Origin: GAS188 sp035949255
GTDB taxonomy: Bacteria > Pseudomonadota > Alphaproteobacteria > Rhizobiales > Beijerinckiaceae
NCBI GenBank assembly: GCA_035949255.1
Contig: DASZIL010000020.1
Span: 30,820-94,819, forward strand
Length of the DNA: 64,000 nt
Direction: 5' to 3'
Position numbers and translations under genes: made by a program. Shown piece after piece: positions 35,045 to 42,894 of the stretch (position 1 is its first letter; each line of letters starts with the position of its first letter). The notes beneath the pieces were generated by a model. That model was given only the letters and a program-made list of their open reading frames with translations, made no database searches and was not told where the DNA came from.

Positions 35045-36117
35045 CCGCCAAGCTCGAGATAGGCTTCGATCTGCCTCGTCACGAGGCCGCTTGCTGCCAA
35101 GCCGTCGCGATGGAAGCCGCGATACCATTCGGCGGTGAGCCCGATGGTGCGCTCGAAGCCGAGCCGAGGCCGCCAGCCAAGAAGCATCATGGATTTGGCA
35201 ATATCGAGCTTGAGGAAATTCGCTTCCTTGAGCGGGGAGGGCACGATTTCGATGCGCGCGCTCTCATCGCCATAAGCTTGCGCGAAGCTTCGCGCCAGAC
35301 GCTCGACATCGACCTCATTGTCGCGGCCGGGACCGAAATTCCAGGCATCGGCGGCTTGCGCCGGATGCGCGAGAAGCCGATGCGCAAGCGTCACATACCC
35401 GCCGACGAGCTCGAGCACATGCTGCCAGGGGCGGACCGCGCCCGGGTTGCGCAAGACGATCGGCTGTCCAGCGTTGATGAATCGCACGATGTCGGGAACC
35501 AGGCGATCCTCCGACCAATCGCCACCGCCCACCACATTGCCGCCTCGGGCGGTGGCGAGCGCGATGCGGTTGTCGTCGAGCGGAAGCAAGGCACGACGGT
35601 AAGATCCGGCGACGATCTCGGCCGCCGCTTTGCTCGCGCTGTAAGGATCGGCGCCGCCGAGCGGATCGTCCTCCCGATAACCCCAGACCCATTCCTTGTT
35701 GTCATAGACCTTGTCGGTGGTCACGCAGACGATGGCGCGCACCGAGGCGCAGCGGCGCGCCGCCTCGAGCACATGGGCCGTGCCCATCACATTGGTGGAG
35801 AAGGTAGCGAGCGGATCGCGATAGGAGCGCCGCACGAGAGGCTGCGCCGCGAGGTGAAAAACGACCTCGGGCTGAAATTCCCGAAATTCACGTTCCACCA
35901 GGTCGAAGTCGCGGATGTCCCCGATGCGCGAGCGCATGCCCTCCGCGATGTCGGCGGCCGCGAAAAGATTGGGCTGGTCATTGGGTTCGGGCGCGAGGGC
36001 GAACCCCGCGACCTCGGCTCCGTCGCGCTTCAGCCAGGCGCAAAGCCACGAGCCTTTGAAGCCGGTGTGGCCGGTGACCAAAACCCGGACGCCGCGCAAG
36101 GAAGGCAAATCGCTCAT
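35041..36117 (-). CDS. rfbG: CDP-glucose 4,6-dehydratase
   Basis: RfbG converts CDP-glucose to CDP-4-keto-6-deoxyglucose. The 358-residue SDR has VTGHTGFKGSWLCAWL (a family-specific GHTGFKG variant), VTTDKVYDN, YSASKAAAEI with the catalytic Tyr and Lys, and RGGNVVGGGDWSEDRLVPD. It is the first gene of the operon rfbG - SDR - glycosyltransferase - rfbF. The 266 bp upstream contain the heptamer-repeat hairpin that follows typA. Confidence 0.96.
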   Translation of the reverse strand: MSDLPSLRGVRVLVTGHTGFKGSWLCAWLKRDGAEVAGFALAPEPNDQPNLFAAADIAEGMRSRIGDIRDFDLVEREFREFQPEVVFHLAAQPLVRRSYRDPLATFSTNVMGTAHVLEAARRCASVRAIVCVTTDKVYDNKEWVWGYREDDPLGGADPYSASKAAAEIVAGSYRRALLPLDDNRIALATARGGNVVGGGDWSEDRLVPDIVRFINAGQPIVLRNPGAVRPWQHVLELVGGYVTLAHRLLAHPAQAADAWNFGPGRDNEVDVERLARSFAQAYGDESARIEIVPSPLKEANFLKLDIAKSMMLLGWRPRLGFERTIGLTAEWYRGFHRDGLAASGLVTRQIEAYLELGG

Positions 36118-36278
36118 CGGGATTTTGAGGCCTCCGCCCGACGCTAGAACCGCGCGAGAACCGCAGTTTCGGCCTGCAACTTTCGCGCCTGATAGATAGA
36201 AAGCCGAGGCGGATCAACCCTTCAACCACAGCTCGTGCCAAAATGAAGACTTGGCGGAACGTCGAGCCGGCGCTCGCC

Positions 36279-36366
36279 GAGTGAAGAGTGAAGAGTGAAG
36301 AGTGAAGAGAAGAGGGAAGAGAAACGGCGGTTAGGAGAGTCTCACTCCTCACTCTTCACTCCTCAC
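36279..36366. repeat. Heptamer repeat hairpin between typA and rfbG
   Basis: Four perfect copies of GAGTGAA (36279-36306) are followed, about 40 bp on, by a complementary arm rich in CTCACTC and TCTTCACT (36341-36366). The arms can pair in several registers. The element directly follows the typA stop on the minus strand and may act as a transcript end or mRNA-stabilising structure. Confidence 0.85.
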
Positions 36367-36383
36367 GCTTTCCGAGGCGGCCG

Positions 36384-38210
36384 CTAAACCGCTTCCGCCT
36401 CTTTCATTCTGACCGCCTTCTTGCGGTCGTTCGGATCGAGGATGAGCTTGCGCAGGCGGATCGACTTCGGCGTCACCTCGACGAGCTCGTCGTCCTGGAT
36501 ATAGGCGAGCGCCTTCTCCAAGGTCATGCGGATGGGCGGGGTGAGGCGCACGGCCTCGTCCTTCGAGGTGGTGCGGATATTGGTGAGCTTCTTGCCCTTG
36601 AGCACATTGACCTCGAGGTCGTTGTCGCGCGTGTGCTCACCGACGATCATGCCCTGGTACACTTTCCAGCCGGGCTCGATCATCATCGGGCCGCGGTCCT
36701 CGAGGTTCCACAGCGCGTAAGCCACGGCCTCGCCCTGTTCATTGGCGATGAGCACACCATTGCGGCGCCCGGCGATCTCGCCCTTGAAGGGCGCATAGGC
36801 GTGAAACAGCCGGTTCATCACCGCGGTGCCGCGCGTGTCGGTCAGGAGCTCGCCTTGATAGCCGATGAGACCGCGCGTCGGCGCGTGGAAGACGAGGCGC
36901 AGCCGCCCGCCGCCCGAAGGGCGCATCTCGACCATCTCGGCTTTGCGCTCCGACATCTTTTGCACGACGATGCCGGAATGCTCCTCGTCGACGTCGATCG
37001 TGACCTCCTCGACAGGTTCGAGGAGCTCTCCGGAGCCGTCGCGCTTGAGGACGACCTTAGGGCGCGACACCGAGAGCTCGAAACCCTCGCGCCGCATCTG
37101 CTCGATCAGGATGGCAAGCTGCAGCTCGCCGCGGCCGGCGACCTCCATTGCATCCTTGCCGGGCGCTTCCGAAACGCGAAGCGCAACGTTGCCCTCGGCC
37201 TCCCGCAACAGGCGGTCGCGGATGACGCGGCTCGTGACCTTATCGCCCTCGGTGCCCGCGAGCGGGGAATCATTGACGAGGAAGGACATGGCGACGGTCG
37301 GCGGGTCGATCGGCTGGGCATGCAGCGGCTCGGTCACCTCGAGCGCGCAGAGGGTGTCGGCGACGCTGCCCTTGCTCAACCCTGCGATGGCGATGATGTC
37401 GCCTGCCTCGCCGACATCGATCGGCTGGCGCTCGATACCGCGAAAGGCGAGGATCTTCGAGACCCGCCCTTGCTCGATGAGGCTCCCGTCATGGGAGAGC
37501 GCCTTGATCGTCTGGTTCGATCTCACGATTCCCGAGCTCACGCGCCCGGTGATGATCCGGCCAAGATAGGGATTGGCCTCGAGGATCGTGCCGAGCATGC
37601 GGAAAGGCCCTTCCTCGACGGCGGGCTCGGCCACGTGCCGCAGCACGAGGTCGAAGAGCGGCGCCATGCCCTCGTCCTTCGGCCCTTCGGGAGAGAGCGC
37701 CATCCATCCTTGTTTCGCCGAGCCGTAAAGGATCGGGAAGTCGAGCTGCGCGTCATTGGCATCGAGCGCCGCAAAGAGGTCGAACACCTCGTTCACCACC
37801 TCGGTCGGGCGCGCCTCCTGCTTGTCGATCTTGTTTACCGCGACGATCGGCTTCAGGCCGATCTTCAAGGCCTTCGAGACCACGAATTTCGTCTGCGGCA
37901 TCGGGCCTTCGGCCGCATCGACGAGCACGATTGCGCCATCGACCATGCTGAGGATGCGCTCGACCTCGCCGCCGAAATCAGCGTGGCCCGGCGTGTCGAC
38001 GATGTTGATGCGCGTGCCTTTCCACACGACGGAAGTGCATTTGGCCAGGATGGTGATGCCGCGCTCGCGTTCGAGCTCGTTCGAATCCATGACGCGCTCG
38101 GCGACGCGCTGATTCTCCCGGAAGGCGCCGGATTGGCCAAGCAGCTTGTCGACGAGCGTCGTCTTCCCATGATCGACATGAGCGATGATGGCGATGTTGC
38201 GCATGTTCAT
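36384..38210 (-). CDS. typA: Translational GTPase TypA/BipA
   Basis: TypA is a ribosome-associated GTPase of the EF-G group, linked to 50S assembly and stress growth. The 608-residue protein has G1 AHVDHGKTT (residues 10-18), the switch I region RERGITILAK, G3 DTPGHADF, G4 NKID and G5 GSAKQGW. EF-G-like domains III and V follow, then the BipA-specific C-terminal domain ending KALAYIQDDELVEVTPKSIRLRK. Length and motifs are normal. It has 251 bp of non-coding DNA upstream containing two palindromic repeats. Confidence 0.98.
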   Translation of the reverse strand: MNMRNIAIIAHVDHGKTTLVDKLLGQSGAFRENQRVAERVMDSNELERERGITILAKCTSVVWKGTRINIVDTPGHADFGGEVERILSMVDGAIVLVDAAEGPMPQTKFVVSKALKIGLKPIVAVNKIDKQEARPTEVVNEVFDLFAALDANDAQLDFPILYGSAKQGWMALSPEGPKDEGMAPLFDLVLRHVAEPAVEEGPFRMLGTILEANPYLGRIITGRVSSGIVRSNQTIKALSHDGSLIEQGRVSKILAFRGIERQPIDVGEAGDIIAIAGLSKGSVADTLCALEVTEPLHAQPIDPPTVAMSFLVNDSPLAGTEGDKVTSRVIRDRLLREAEGNVALRVSEAPGKDAMEVAGRGELQLAILIEQMRREGFELSVSRPKVVLKRDGSGELLEPVEEVTIDVDEEHSGIVVQKMSERKAEMVEMRPSGGGRLRLVFHAPTRGLIGYQGELLTDTRGTAVMNRLFHAYAPFKGEIAGRRNGVLIANEQGEAVAYALWNLEDRGPMMIEPGWKVYQGMIVGEHTRDNDLEVNVLKGKKLTNIRTTSKDEAVRLTPPIRMTLEKALAYIQDDELVEVTPKSIRLRKLILDPNDRKKAVRMKEAEAV

Positions 38211-38351
38211 GGCAGGACCTGAAACGATAAAGGCCTCCGGCTCGCGACGACCACGAGGTCGAGCGCTCCGGAGGCTATGGAACCGAATTCAAGCTCTATA
38301 TAGGTAGGCTCGTTCTCGCAAGCATCTTTGCTGCGGTGCACAAACTGCGCA

Positions 38352-38402
38352 AAGCATGATTTCGGAAAAATGGTAACCACTTTTCCGAAAGAGATCATGC
38401 TT
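38352..38402. repeat. GCATGAT...ATCATGC intergenic palindromic repeat
   Basis: GCATGAT (38354-38360) and ATCATGC (38394-38400) flank inner complementary arms TTCGGAAAA and TTTTCCGAA around TGGTAACCA. This resembles highly repeated intergenic palindromes that I know from Hyphomicrobiales genomes. It lies between the FAD oxidoreductase gene and typA. Confidence 0.75.
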
Positions 38403-38411
38403 CTCTAAGGA

Positions 38412-38446
38412 TTCAGAGCATGCTGGCGACGCCAGCATGCTCTGAA
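38412..38446. repeat. Perfect 16-bp inverted repeat with 3-bp loop
   Basis: Arms TTCAGAGCATGCTGGC (38412-38427) and its exact complement (38431-38446) surround GAC. No T-run follows either arm, so it is not a standard terminator. It sits 15 bp from the end of the FAD oxidoreductase gene, beside the other palindrome. Confidence 0.85.
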
Positions 38447-38461
38447 GTCGCGGGTGCGTGT

Positions 38462-39601
38462 TCAGGCAGAAGGCGTGACGGATTTCGCGAGGCGTGTCAC
38501 GAGATCGGCGATGGCGAGGGAGGAGGTGAGCCCCGGCGATTCGATGCCGTAGAGGTTGATCAACCCCTCGACCCCGTGCCCATCCTTTCCTTGGATGACG
38601 AAATCCGGCGCTCCGTCGCCATTTGCCGGAATCTTCGGGCGAATGCCCGCATAGCCGGGAACGAGCGCCTCGTCCGGAAGCCCCGGCCAATATTGCCGGA
38701 TCGCGGCGTAGAAACGTGCGCCGCGCGCCGCATCGACGGTGTAGTCGAGCCGCTCGACCCATTCGACGTCAGGGCCGAATTTGGCCTGGCCGCCGAGATC
38801 GATCGTGATATGCACGCCGAGTCCGCCGGGCTCGGGCACGGGGTAGATGAGGCGTGTGAACGGCGCGCGGCCGAGAAGCTGGAAGTAATTGCCCTTGGCA
38901 TAGCGCAAGGGCGGGATCGTCTCCGGCGGCAAGCCGGCGATCGAGGCGGCGATCGATTGCGCTTCGAGCCCCGCGCAATTCACGAGGAGGCGGGGCGCGA
39001 GCGTCGTGACGGCGCCGTCCGAACGGACATCGATGATGATGCCGTTCTCATCGACGCGGCCGCCGGTGACGGTGCTCCCATAAGCGAGCATCGCGCCATG
39101 CGCCTGCGCATCGCCGAGCAGCGCCAGCATATAGGCGTGGCTGTCGAGAATGCCGGTCGAGGGCGAGAGCAGGGCACCCGCGCAGGCGAGCGCGGGTTCG
39201 AGCGCCTGCGCTTCCTCGCGCGAGATGGGCGTGATGTCGTCCACGCCATTGCCGCGCGCCGTGGCGAGCACACGTTCGAGCGCGCCGCGCTGCTCCTCGC
39301 CGATCGCCACGATGAGCTTGCCGCAGCGGCGGTAAGGGACGCCATGGGCATCGCAATAGGCATAAAGCGCCTTGCGGCCGGCGACGCACAGACGGGCCTT
39401 CAACGAGCCTTTCGGATAATAGATCCCGGCATGGATGACCTCGCTGTTGCGCGAGCTTGTGCCGGTGCCGATCGTCATCTCCTTCTCGAGAATGATGGTC
39501 TCGCGCCCGGCAAGCGCTAGCGCGCGCGCCACCGCGAGGCCGACGACGCCCGCGCCGACGACGACCGCATCGACTCTCTCGATAGCGCCGTTTCCATCCA
39601 T
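38462..39601 (-). CDS. FAD-dependent oxidoreductase, L-2-hydroxyglutarate oxidase-like (DAO fold)
   Basis: The 379-residue protein binds FAD through AVVVGAGVVGLAVARALA and belongs to the DAO superfamily. GTGTSSRNSEVIHAGIYYP is characteristic of L-2-hydroxyglutarate dehydrogenase/oxidase (LhgO-like). VNCAGLEAQ and GYAGIRPKI follow, with the C-terminal FAD contact LYGIESPGLTSSLAI. It probably oxidises a 2-hydroxy acid, with L-2-hydroxyglutarate the best guess. The chosen ATG (39601) gives MDGNGAIERVD; a start 12 codons upstream (39637) is possible. Confidence 0.88.
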   Translation of the reverse strand: MDGNGAIERVDAVVVGAGVVGLAVARALALAGRETIILEKEMTIGTGTSSRNSEVIHAGIYYPKGSLKARLCVAGRKALYAYCDAHGVPYRRCGKLIVAIGEEQRGALERVLATARGNGVDDITPISREEAQALEPALACAGALLSPSTGILDSHAYMLALLGDAQAHGAMLAYGSTVTGGRVDENGIIIDVRSDGAVTTLAPRLLVNCAGLEAQSIAASIAGLPPETIPPLRYAKGNYFQLLGRAPFTRLIYPVPEPGGLGVHITIDLGGQAKFGPDVEWVERLDYTVDAARGARFYAAIRQYWPGLPDEALVPGYAGIRPKIPANGDGAPDFVIQGKDGHGVEGLINLYGIESPGLTSSLAIADLVTRLAKSVTPSA

Positions 39602-39713
39602 GAGCGTGCTGTGGCCGAGAAGCCAAGCGTCTGTCAAACGCGCTGCCGCGTGGGTTCAACCGTAAGAAAGTTTCGACGCGACGTTCCAGATGAATTGACG
39701 CTTGATGTCGCCC

Positions 39714-39742
39714 TTGAAGGATGCGCTTTAACTGGGTATATT
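39714..39742 (+). promoter_or_regulatory. Promoter of the second PIN toxin-antitoxin module
   Basis: TTGAAG (39714-39719), a 17-bp spacer and TATATT (39737-39742) form a good promoter. Two near-direct repeats with the core GG(G/A)TATAT overlap and follow the -10 box, a possible site for antitoxin binding. Confidence 0.6.
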
Positions 39743-39767
39743 ACTGGATATATCGTTGGAGTTTGCA

Positions 39768-40067
39768 GTGGATACCTCGCAGAAACGCGCCATTCGGAAT
39801 TATCGTGCTCGCCTGGGCAGGCGAGGGCTCGCGCGTTTCGAGGTGCTGGGCCGCGACGCGGATCGCGATCTGATCCGCTCTCTCGCACGCCAGCTCGCCG
39901 AAGGCGGTCCCGAGGCTTCGCGCCTGCGCGCAGCGGTCAGCCGGAGCATCGCCGGTGAGCCACCGAGGAAGGGGGGCATTCTTGCGGCGCTGCGTCGCTC
40001 TCCCCTCGTGGGGGCCGACCTCGAGATTAAACGCCCCCGAGACGAAGGGCGCAAGATCGAAATCTGA
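39768..40067 (+). CDS. Antitoxin of a PIN-domain toxin-antitoxin module
   Basis: The 99-residue protein starts from GTG 39768, giving MDTSQKRAIRNYRARLGRRG, with TTGGAG six bases upstream; a TTG at 39756 is inside that site and less likely. The order basic N-terminus, RFEVLGRDADRDLIRSLARQLAE, then RSIAGEPPRKGGILAALRRSPLVGADL matches antitoxins found with FitB/VapC-type PIN toxins in alphaproteobacteria. The fold is not one I can name with certainty. Its stop overlaps the toxin ATG by one base (TGATG). Confidence 0.85.
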   Translation: MDTSQKRAIRNYRARLGRRGLARFEVLGRDADRDLIRSLARQLAEGGPEASRLRAAVSRSIAGEPPRKGGILAALRRSPLVGADLEIKRPRDEGRKIEI

Positions 40068-40492
40068 TGCGCTATCTGCTCGATACCAACATCATCAGCA
40101 ACATCACGAAGGTATCGCCTTCCGGCAAGTTGCTGGCGTGGATGAAGGAGCAGAATGACGACGATCTCTACATCAGCTCGCTGACAGTCGCAGAAATTCG
40201 GCGCGGCATATTCGAGAAACCCGCCGGCAAACGGCGCAATCAGCTTGAGGCATGGTTCAGCGGCTCGGAAGGGCCGCAAGCCCTCTTCTCTGGTCGCGTG
40301 CTTTCGTTCGACGAGGTGGCCGCGCTGATATGGGCGCGCCTTATGGCTGATGGCAAAGCCAAGGGACAGCCACGAAGCGCGCTCGATACGATCATTGCAG
40401 CCGTTGCGGAAGCGAATGGTTGCATCGTCGTCAGCGACAATGAGAAGGATTTTGCCGGTATCGAGATGATCAACCCACTTCGGGGAAGCTAG
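40067..40492 (+). CDS. vapC: PIN-domain toxin, VapC/FitB type
   Basis: This 141-residue PIN-domain ribonuclease toxin has the acidic active-site set D6 (YLLDTNIIS), E43 (LTVAEIRRGI), D107 (SALDTIIAAVA) and D124 (VVSDNEKDF), all intact. It is translationally coupled to the antitoxin. It is not closely similar to the VapC at 28057: the N-terminal LLDTNIIS and internal AEIRRGI place it in the FitB subgroup. Confidence 0.93.
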   Translation: MRYLLDTNIISNITKVSPSGKLLAWMKEQNDDDLYISSLTVAEIRRGIFEKPAGKRRNQLEAWFSGSEGPQALFSGRVLSFDEVAALIWARLMADGKAKGQPRSALDTIIAAVAEANGCIVVSDNEKDFAGIEMINPLRGS

Positions 40493-40494
40493 CG

Positions 40495-40575
40495 ATGACC
40501 AACATTCGCGCGATCGACATGGCCATGCGGCACGAACAGCCCATTGGAGTCGCCGAGCTTTGCGAGACGACGTGA
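40495..40575 (+). CDS. Possible 26-residue leader peptide coupled to the GMC oxidoreductase gene
   Basis: An ATG preceded by GGGGAAG (40482-40488) opens a 26-codon frame, MTNIRAIDMAMRHEQPIGVA then ELCETT. Its TGA overlaps, as GTGA, a GTG that is in frame with the GMC oxidoreductase. This start signal is better than any seen for the GMC gene itself. The peptide matches nothing I know. Confidence 0.4.
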   Translation: MTNIRAIDMAMRHEQPIGVAELCETT

Positions 40576-42239
40576 AGCAGAACGGCGAAAGTTTCGACTA
40601 CGTGATCGTTGGCGCCGGCTCCGCCGGCTGCGTGCTCGCCTCGCGCCTGAGCGAGGACGGGCGCTTCAGCGTGCTCCTGCTCGAGCACGGCGGTTCCAAT
40701 CGCTCGGTCTTCATCGACATGCCGAGCGCGCTCTCGATCCCGATGCATATGGCGCGCTATGACTGGGGCTATGTGAGCGAGCCTGAGCCGCATCTTGGCG
40801 GGCGGCGCCTCCATTGCCCGCGCGGCAAGGGGCTCGGCGGCTCCTCGGCGATCAACGGCCTCGTCTACGTGCGCGGCAACCCGCTCGATTTCGACCGCTG
40901 GGAGAGCGAAGGGGCGGCGGGTTGGAGCTATGCGCGCGTGCTCCCCTATTTCCGCCGCGCCGAAGGGCGGGCCGAAGGAGGAGACGCTTATCGCGGAGCC
41001 GACGGCCCGCTCAAGACGCGCTACGGCACGCTCGACAATCCGCTCTATCGCGCCTTCATCGCGGCGGCGCGCGAGGCCGGCTATGCCGAGACCCCGGACA
41101 TCAACGGGTTCAGGCAGGAGGGCTTCGGCCGCATGGATATGACGGTCCATGGCGGCATCCGCTCGAGCGCCGCGAGAGCCTATCTTCGGCCCGCCATGAG
41201 GCGTCCGAACCTCATGGTGCGGACGAAAGCGCTCGTGTCGCGCATTCGCTTCGAGGGGCGCCGCGCCGTCGGGGTCACCTATTGGCGCGGCGGTGTCGAG
41301 GAGATGGTCGTGGCGCGCCGCGAGGTTATTCTCGCGGGCGGCGCGATCAACACGCCGCAGCTCTTGAAGCTCTCAGGCATCGGGCCCGCCGCGGAATTGC
41401 GCGCGCATGGGATCGAGATCGTGCGCGACCTGCCGGGCGTCGGCGAGAACCTCCAGGACCATCTCGAATTCTACTTTCAAGTCGCGTGCAAGGAGCCGAT
41501 CACGCTTTTCTCGTCCACGGGCACCTTGGCGAAGGGATTGGTCGGCTTGCGCTGGCTGCTGCGCAAGGACGGGCTCGGCGCGAGCAATCATTTCGAGAGC
41601 TGCGGCTTCATCCGCAGCCGGGCCGGTGTTCGCTACCCCGACATCCAATATCATTTCCTGCCGCTCGCCGTCTCCTATGACGGAAAATCGCTTGCGACGG
41701 AGCACGGCTTCCAGGCGCATGTCGGGCCGATGCGCTCGAAAAGCCGCGGATGGGTGCGGCTGGCGTCCGCCGATCCGCGCGAGAAGCCGCGCCTCTTTTT
41801 CAACTACATGAGCCATCCGGACGATTGGACGGAGATGCGCGCCTGCGTGCGGCTCACGCGCGAGATCTTCGCGCAACGCTCATTCGATCGCTATCGGGGC
41901 CGCGAGATCCAGCCGGGCGCCGCAATCACCAGCGATGAGGCCATCGACGGCTTCATCCGCTCCAAGGTGGAGAGCGCCTTTCACCCCTCCTGCACCTGCA
42001 AGATGGGAACGAGCGATGATCCCATGGCGGTCGTCGACACTGAGACGCGCGTGATCGGCGTCGACGCTTTGCGCATCGCCGACGCCTCGATCATGCCGTC
42101 GATCACGACGGGCAACCTCAACGCGCCCACCATCATGATCGGCGAAAAGGCGTCGGACCATATTCTCGGTCGCGAGCCGCTTCCGGCCTCGAACGCGCCC
42201 GTTTACGTGGCGTCGGATTGGGAGACGGTGCAACGTTAG
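40572..42239 (+). CDS. GMC-family FAD oxidoreductase, choline dehydrogenase-like
   Basis: The 555-residue protein (from GTG 40572) is a glucose-methanol-choline oxidoreductase. FDYVIVGAGSAGCVLASRL binds FAD, GKGLGGSSAINGLVYVRG is the GMC signature 1 region, and GAINTPQLLKLSGIGP is signature 2. The catalytic His is in FHPSCTCKMG and the second polar residue in TTGNLNAPTIMIGEKA. It is closest to BetA-type choline or alcohol dehydrogenases, but the substrate is open. A TTG at 40560 would add four residues. It converges on soxG, and its proximity to sarcosine oxidase would fit choline-to-glycine catabolism. Confidence 0.9.
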   Translation: MKQNGESFDYVIVGAGSAGCVLASRLSEDGRFSVLLLEHGGSNRSVFIDMPSALSIPMHMARYDWGYVSEPEPHLGGRRLHCPRGKGLGGSSAINGLVYVRGNPLDFDRWESEGAAGWSYARVLPYFRRAEGRAEGGDAYRGADGPLKTRYGTLDNPLYRAFIAAAREAGYAETPDINGFRQEGFGRMDMTVHGGIRSSAARAYLRPAMRRPNLMVRTKALVSRIRFEGRRAVGVTYWRGGVEEMVVARREVILAGGAINTPQLLKLSGIGPAAELRAHGIEIVRDLPGVGENLQDHLEFYFQVACKEPITLFSSTGTLAKGLVGLRWLLRKDGLGASNHFESCGFIRSRAGVRYPDIQYHFLPLAVSYDGKSLATEHGFQAHVGPMRSKSRGWVRLASADPREKPRLFFNYMSHPDDWTEMRACVRLTREIFAQRSFDRYRGREIQPGAAITSDEAIDGFIRSKVESAFHPSCTCKMGTSDDPMAVVDTETRVIGVDALRIADASIMPSITTGNLNAPTIMIGEKASDHILGREPLPASNAPVYVASDWETVQR

Positions 42240-42330
42240 CGAGTAGCGAGTAGTAGTTAGAGGTGGGTTGGTAAAAAACCAATAACTACTCGCTATTCGC
42301 TATTCGCTATTCGCTATTTCGCTACTCGCT
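42238..42330. repeat. Heptamer repeat hairpin between the convergent GMC and soxG genes
   Basis: A left arm with AGCGAGT units (from 42238) faces a right arm made of six near-identical units: ACTCGCT, three ATTCGCT, ATTTCGCT and ACTCGCT (42288-42330). AGTAGTTA (42252-42259) and TAACTACT (42283-42290) pair at the apex. It overlaps the last two bases of the GMC stop and ends 6 bp before the soxG stop, so it probably ends both transcripts. Confidence 0.88.
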
Positions 42331-42336
42331 CCTCCC

Positions 42337-42894
42337 TCACAAATCCCGTTCAGCCTGTTCCAAAAAGCGCCACGCGTAAGGCGCGAAGGAGCGCGCCACC
42401 TCGAGGTGGAACGCGGTCTCGGCCACCCGCCACAATACGATCTCGGTCTTTTGCAGGAGCGTGCGCGTGCACATGCCGACCGGGAAGGCGTGCCGACCGA
42501 GATCGAGCGGGCAGCCGGCGTTCAAAATCAACCCCGCATGCTCGCCGGAGACTTTGAAGCCCACCTGCCGGTGGCTCACATCGACGAGCGAATAGGGGAG
42601 AGGGGCGAGCGCCACCGCCAATCTGTCGATGATGGACGAAACCTCGCGCTCTTTCGCGAGGAGCAGCCATTCATCCGGTCCAAGCCAGAGCGCGGCCCGC
42701 TCGCCCGATACCGCTGCCCGGCAGGGCTCCATCGCCGGCTCGACCCCGAAGGCCGCGGCGACCCGGCCGACCGTGGAGATGCGGCCCCGGTAGATGAGGC
42801 GCGACATCGGCGGCAGGTACGAGAGGGCTCCCGCGCCGCCGGAAACGGTGATGGCTTCGAGGACGCTGCGTCGTGCCGGAGGGAGGTCAGGCAT
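42337..42894 (-). CDS. soxG: Sarcosine oxidase subunit gamma
   Basis: SoxG is the smaller folate-domain-like subunit of heterotetrameric sarcosine oxidase. The 185-residue product has LWLGPDEWLLLAKE, YSLVDVSHRQVGFKVSGEHA, NAGCPLDLGRHAFPVG and RTLLQKTEIVLWR, all typical of the family. The ATG at 42894 lies 8 bp inside the end of soxA; a TTG directly before it is unlikely. It is the last gene of soxB-D-A-G. Confidence 0.94.
   Translation of the reverse strand: MPDLPPARRSVLEAITVSGGAGALSYLPPMSRLIYRGRISTVGRVAAAFGVEPAMEPCRAAVSGERAALWLGPDEWLLLAKEREVSSIIDRLAVALAPLPYSLVDVSHRQVGFKVSGEHAGLILNAGCPLDLGRHAFPVGMCTRTLLQKTEIVLWRVAETAFHLEVARSFAPYAWRFLEQAERDL

Noticed and set aside
36633..38222. A 529-codon open frame on the plus strand opposite typA
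   Set aside because: It mirrors typA, whose motifs are unmistakable; the antisense product is His/Arg/Asp-rich with no domain.
36279..42330. Heptamer arrays as insertion-sequence ends
   Set aside because: No transposase or target-site duplication flanks them, and the two arrays differ in sequence.
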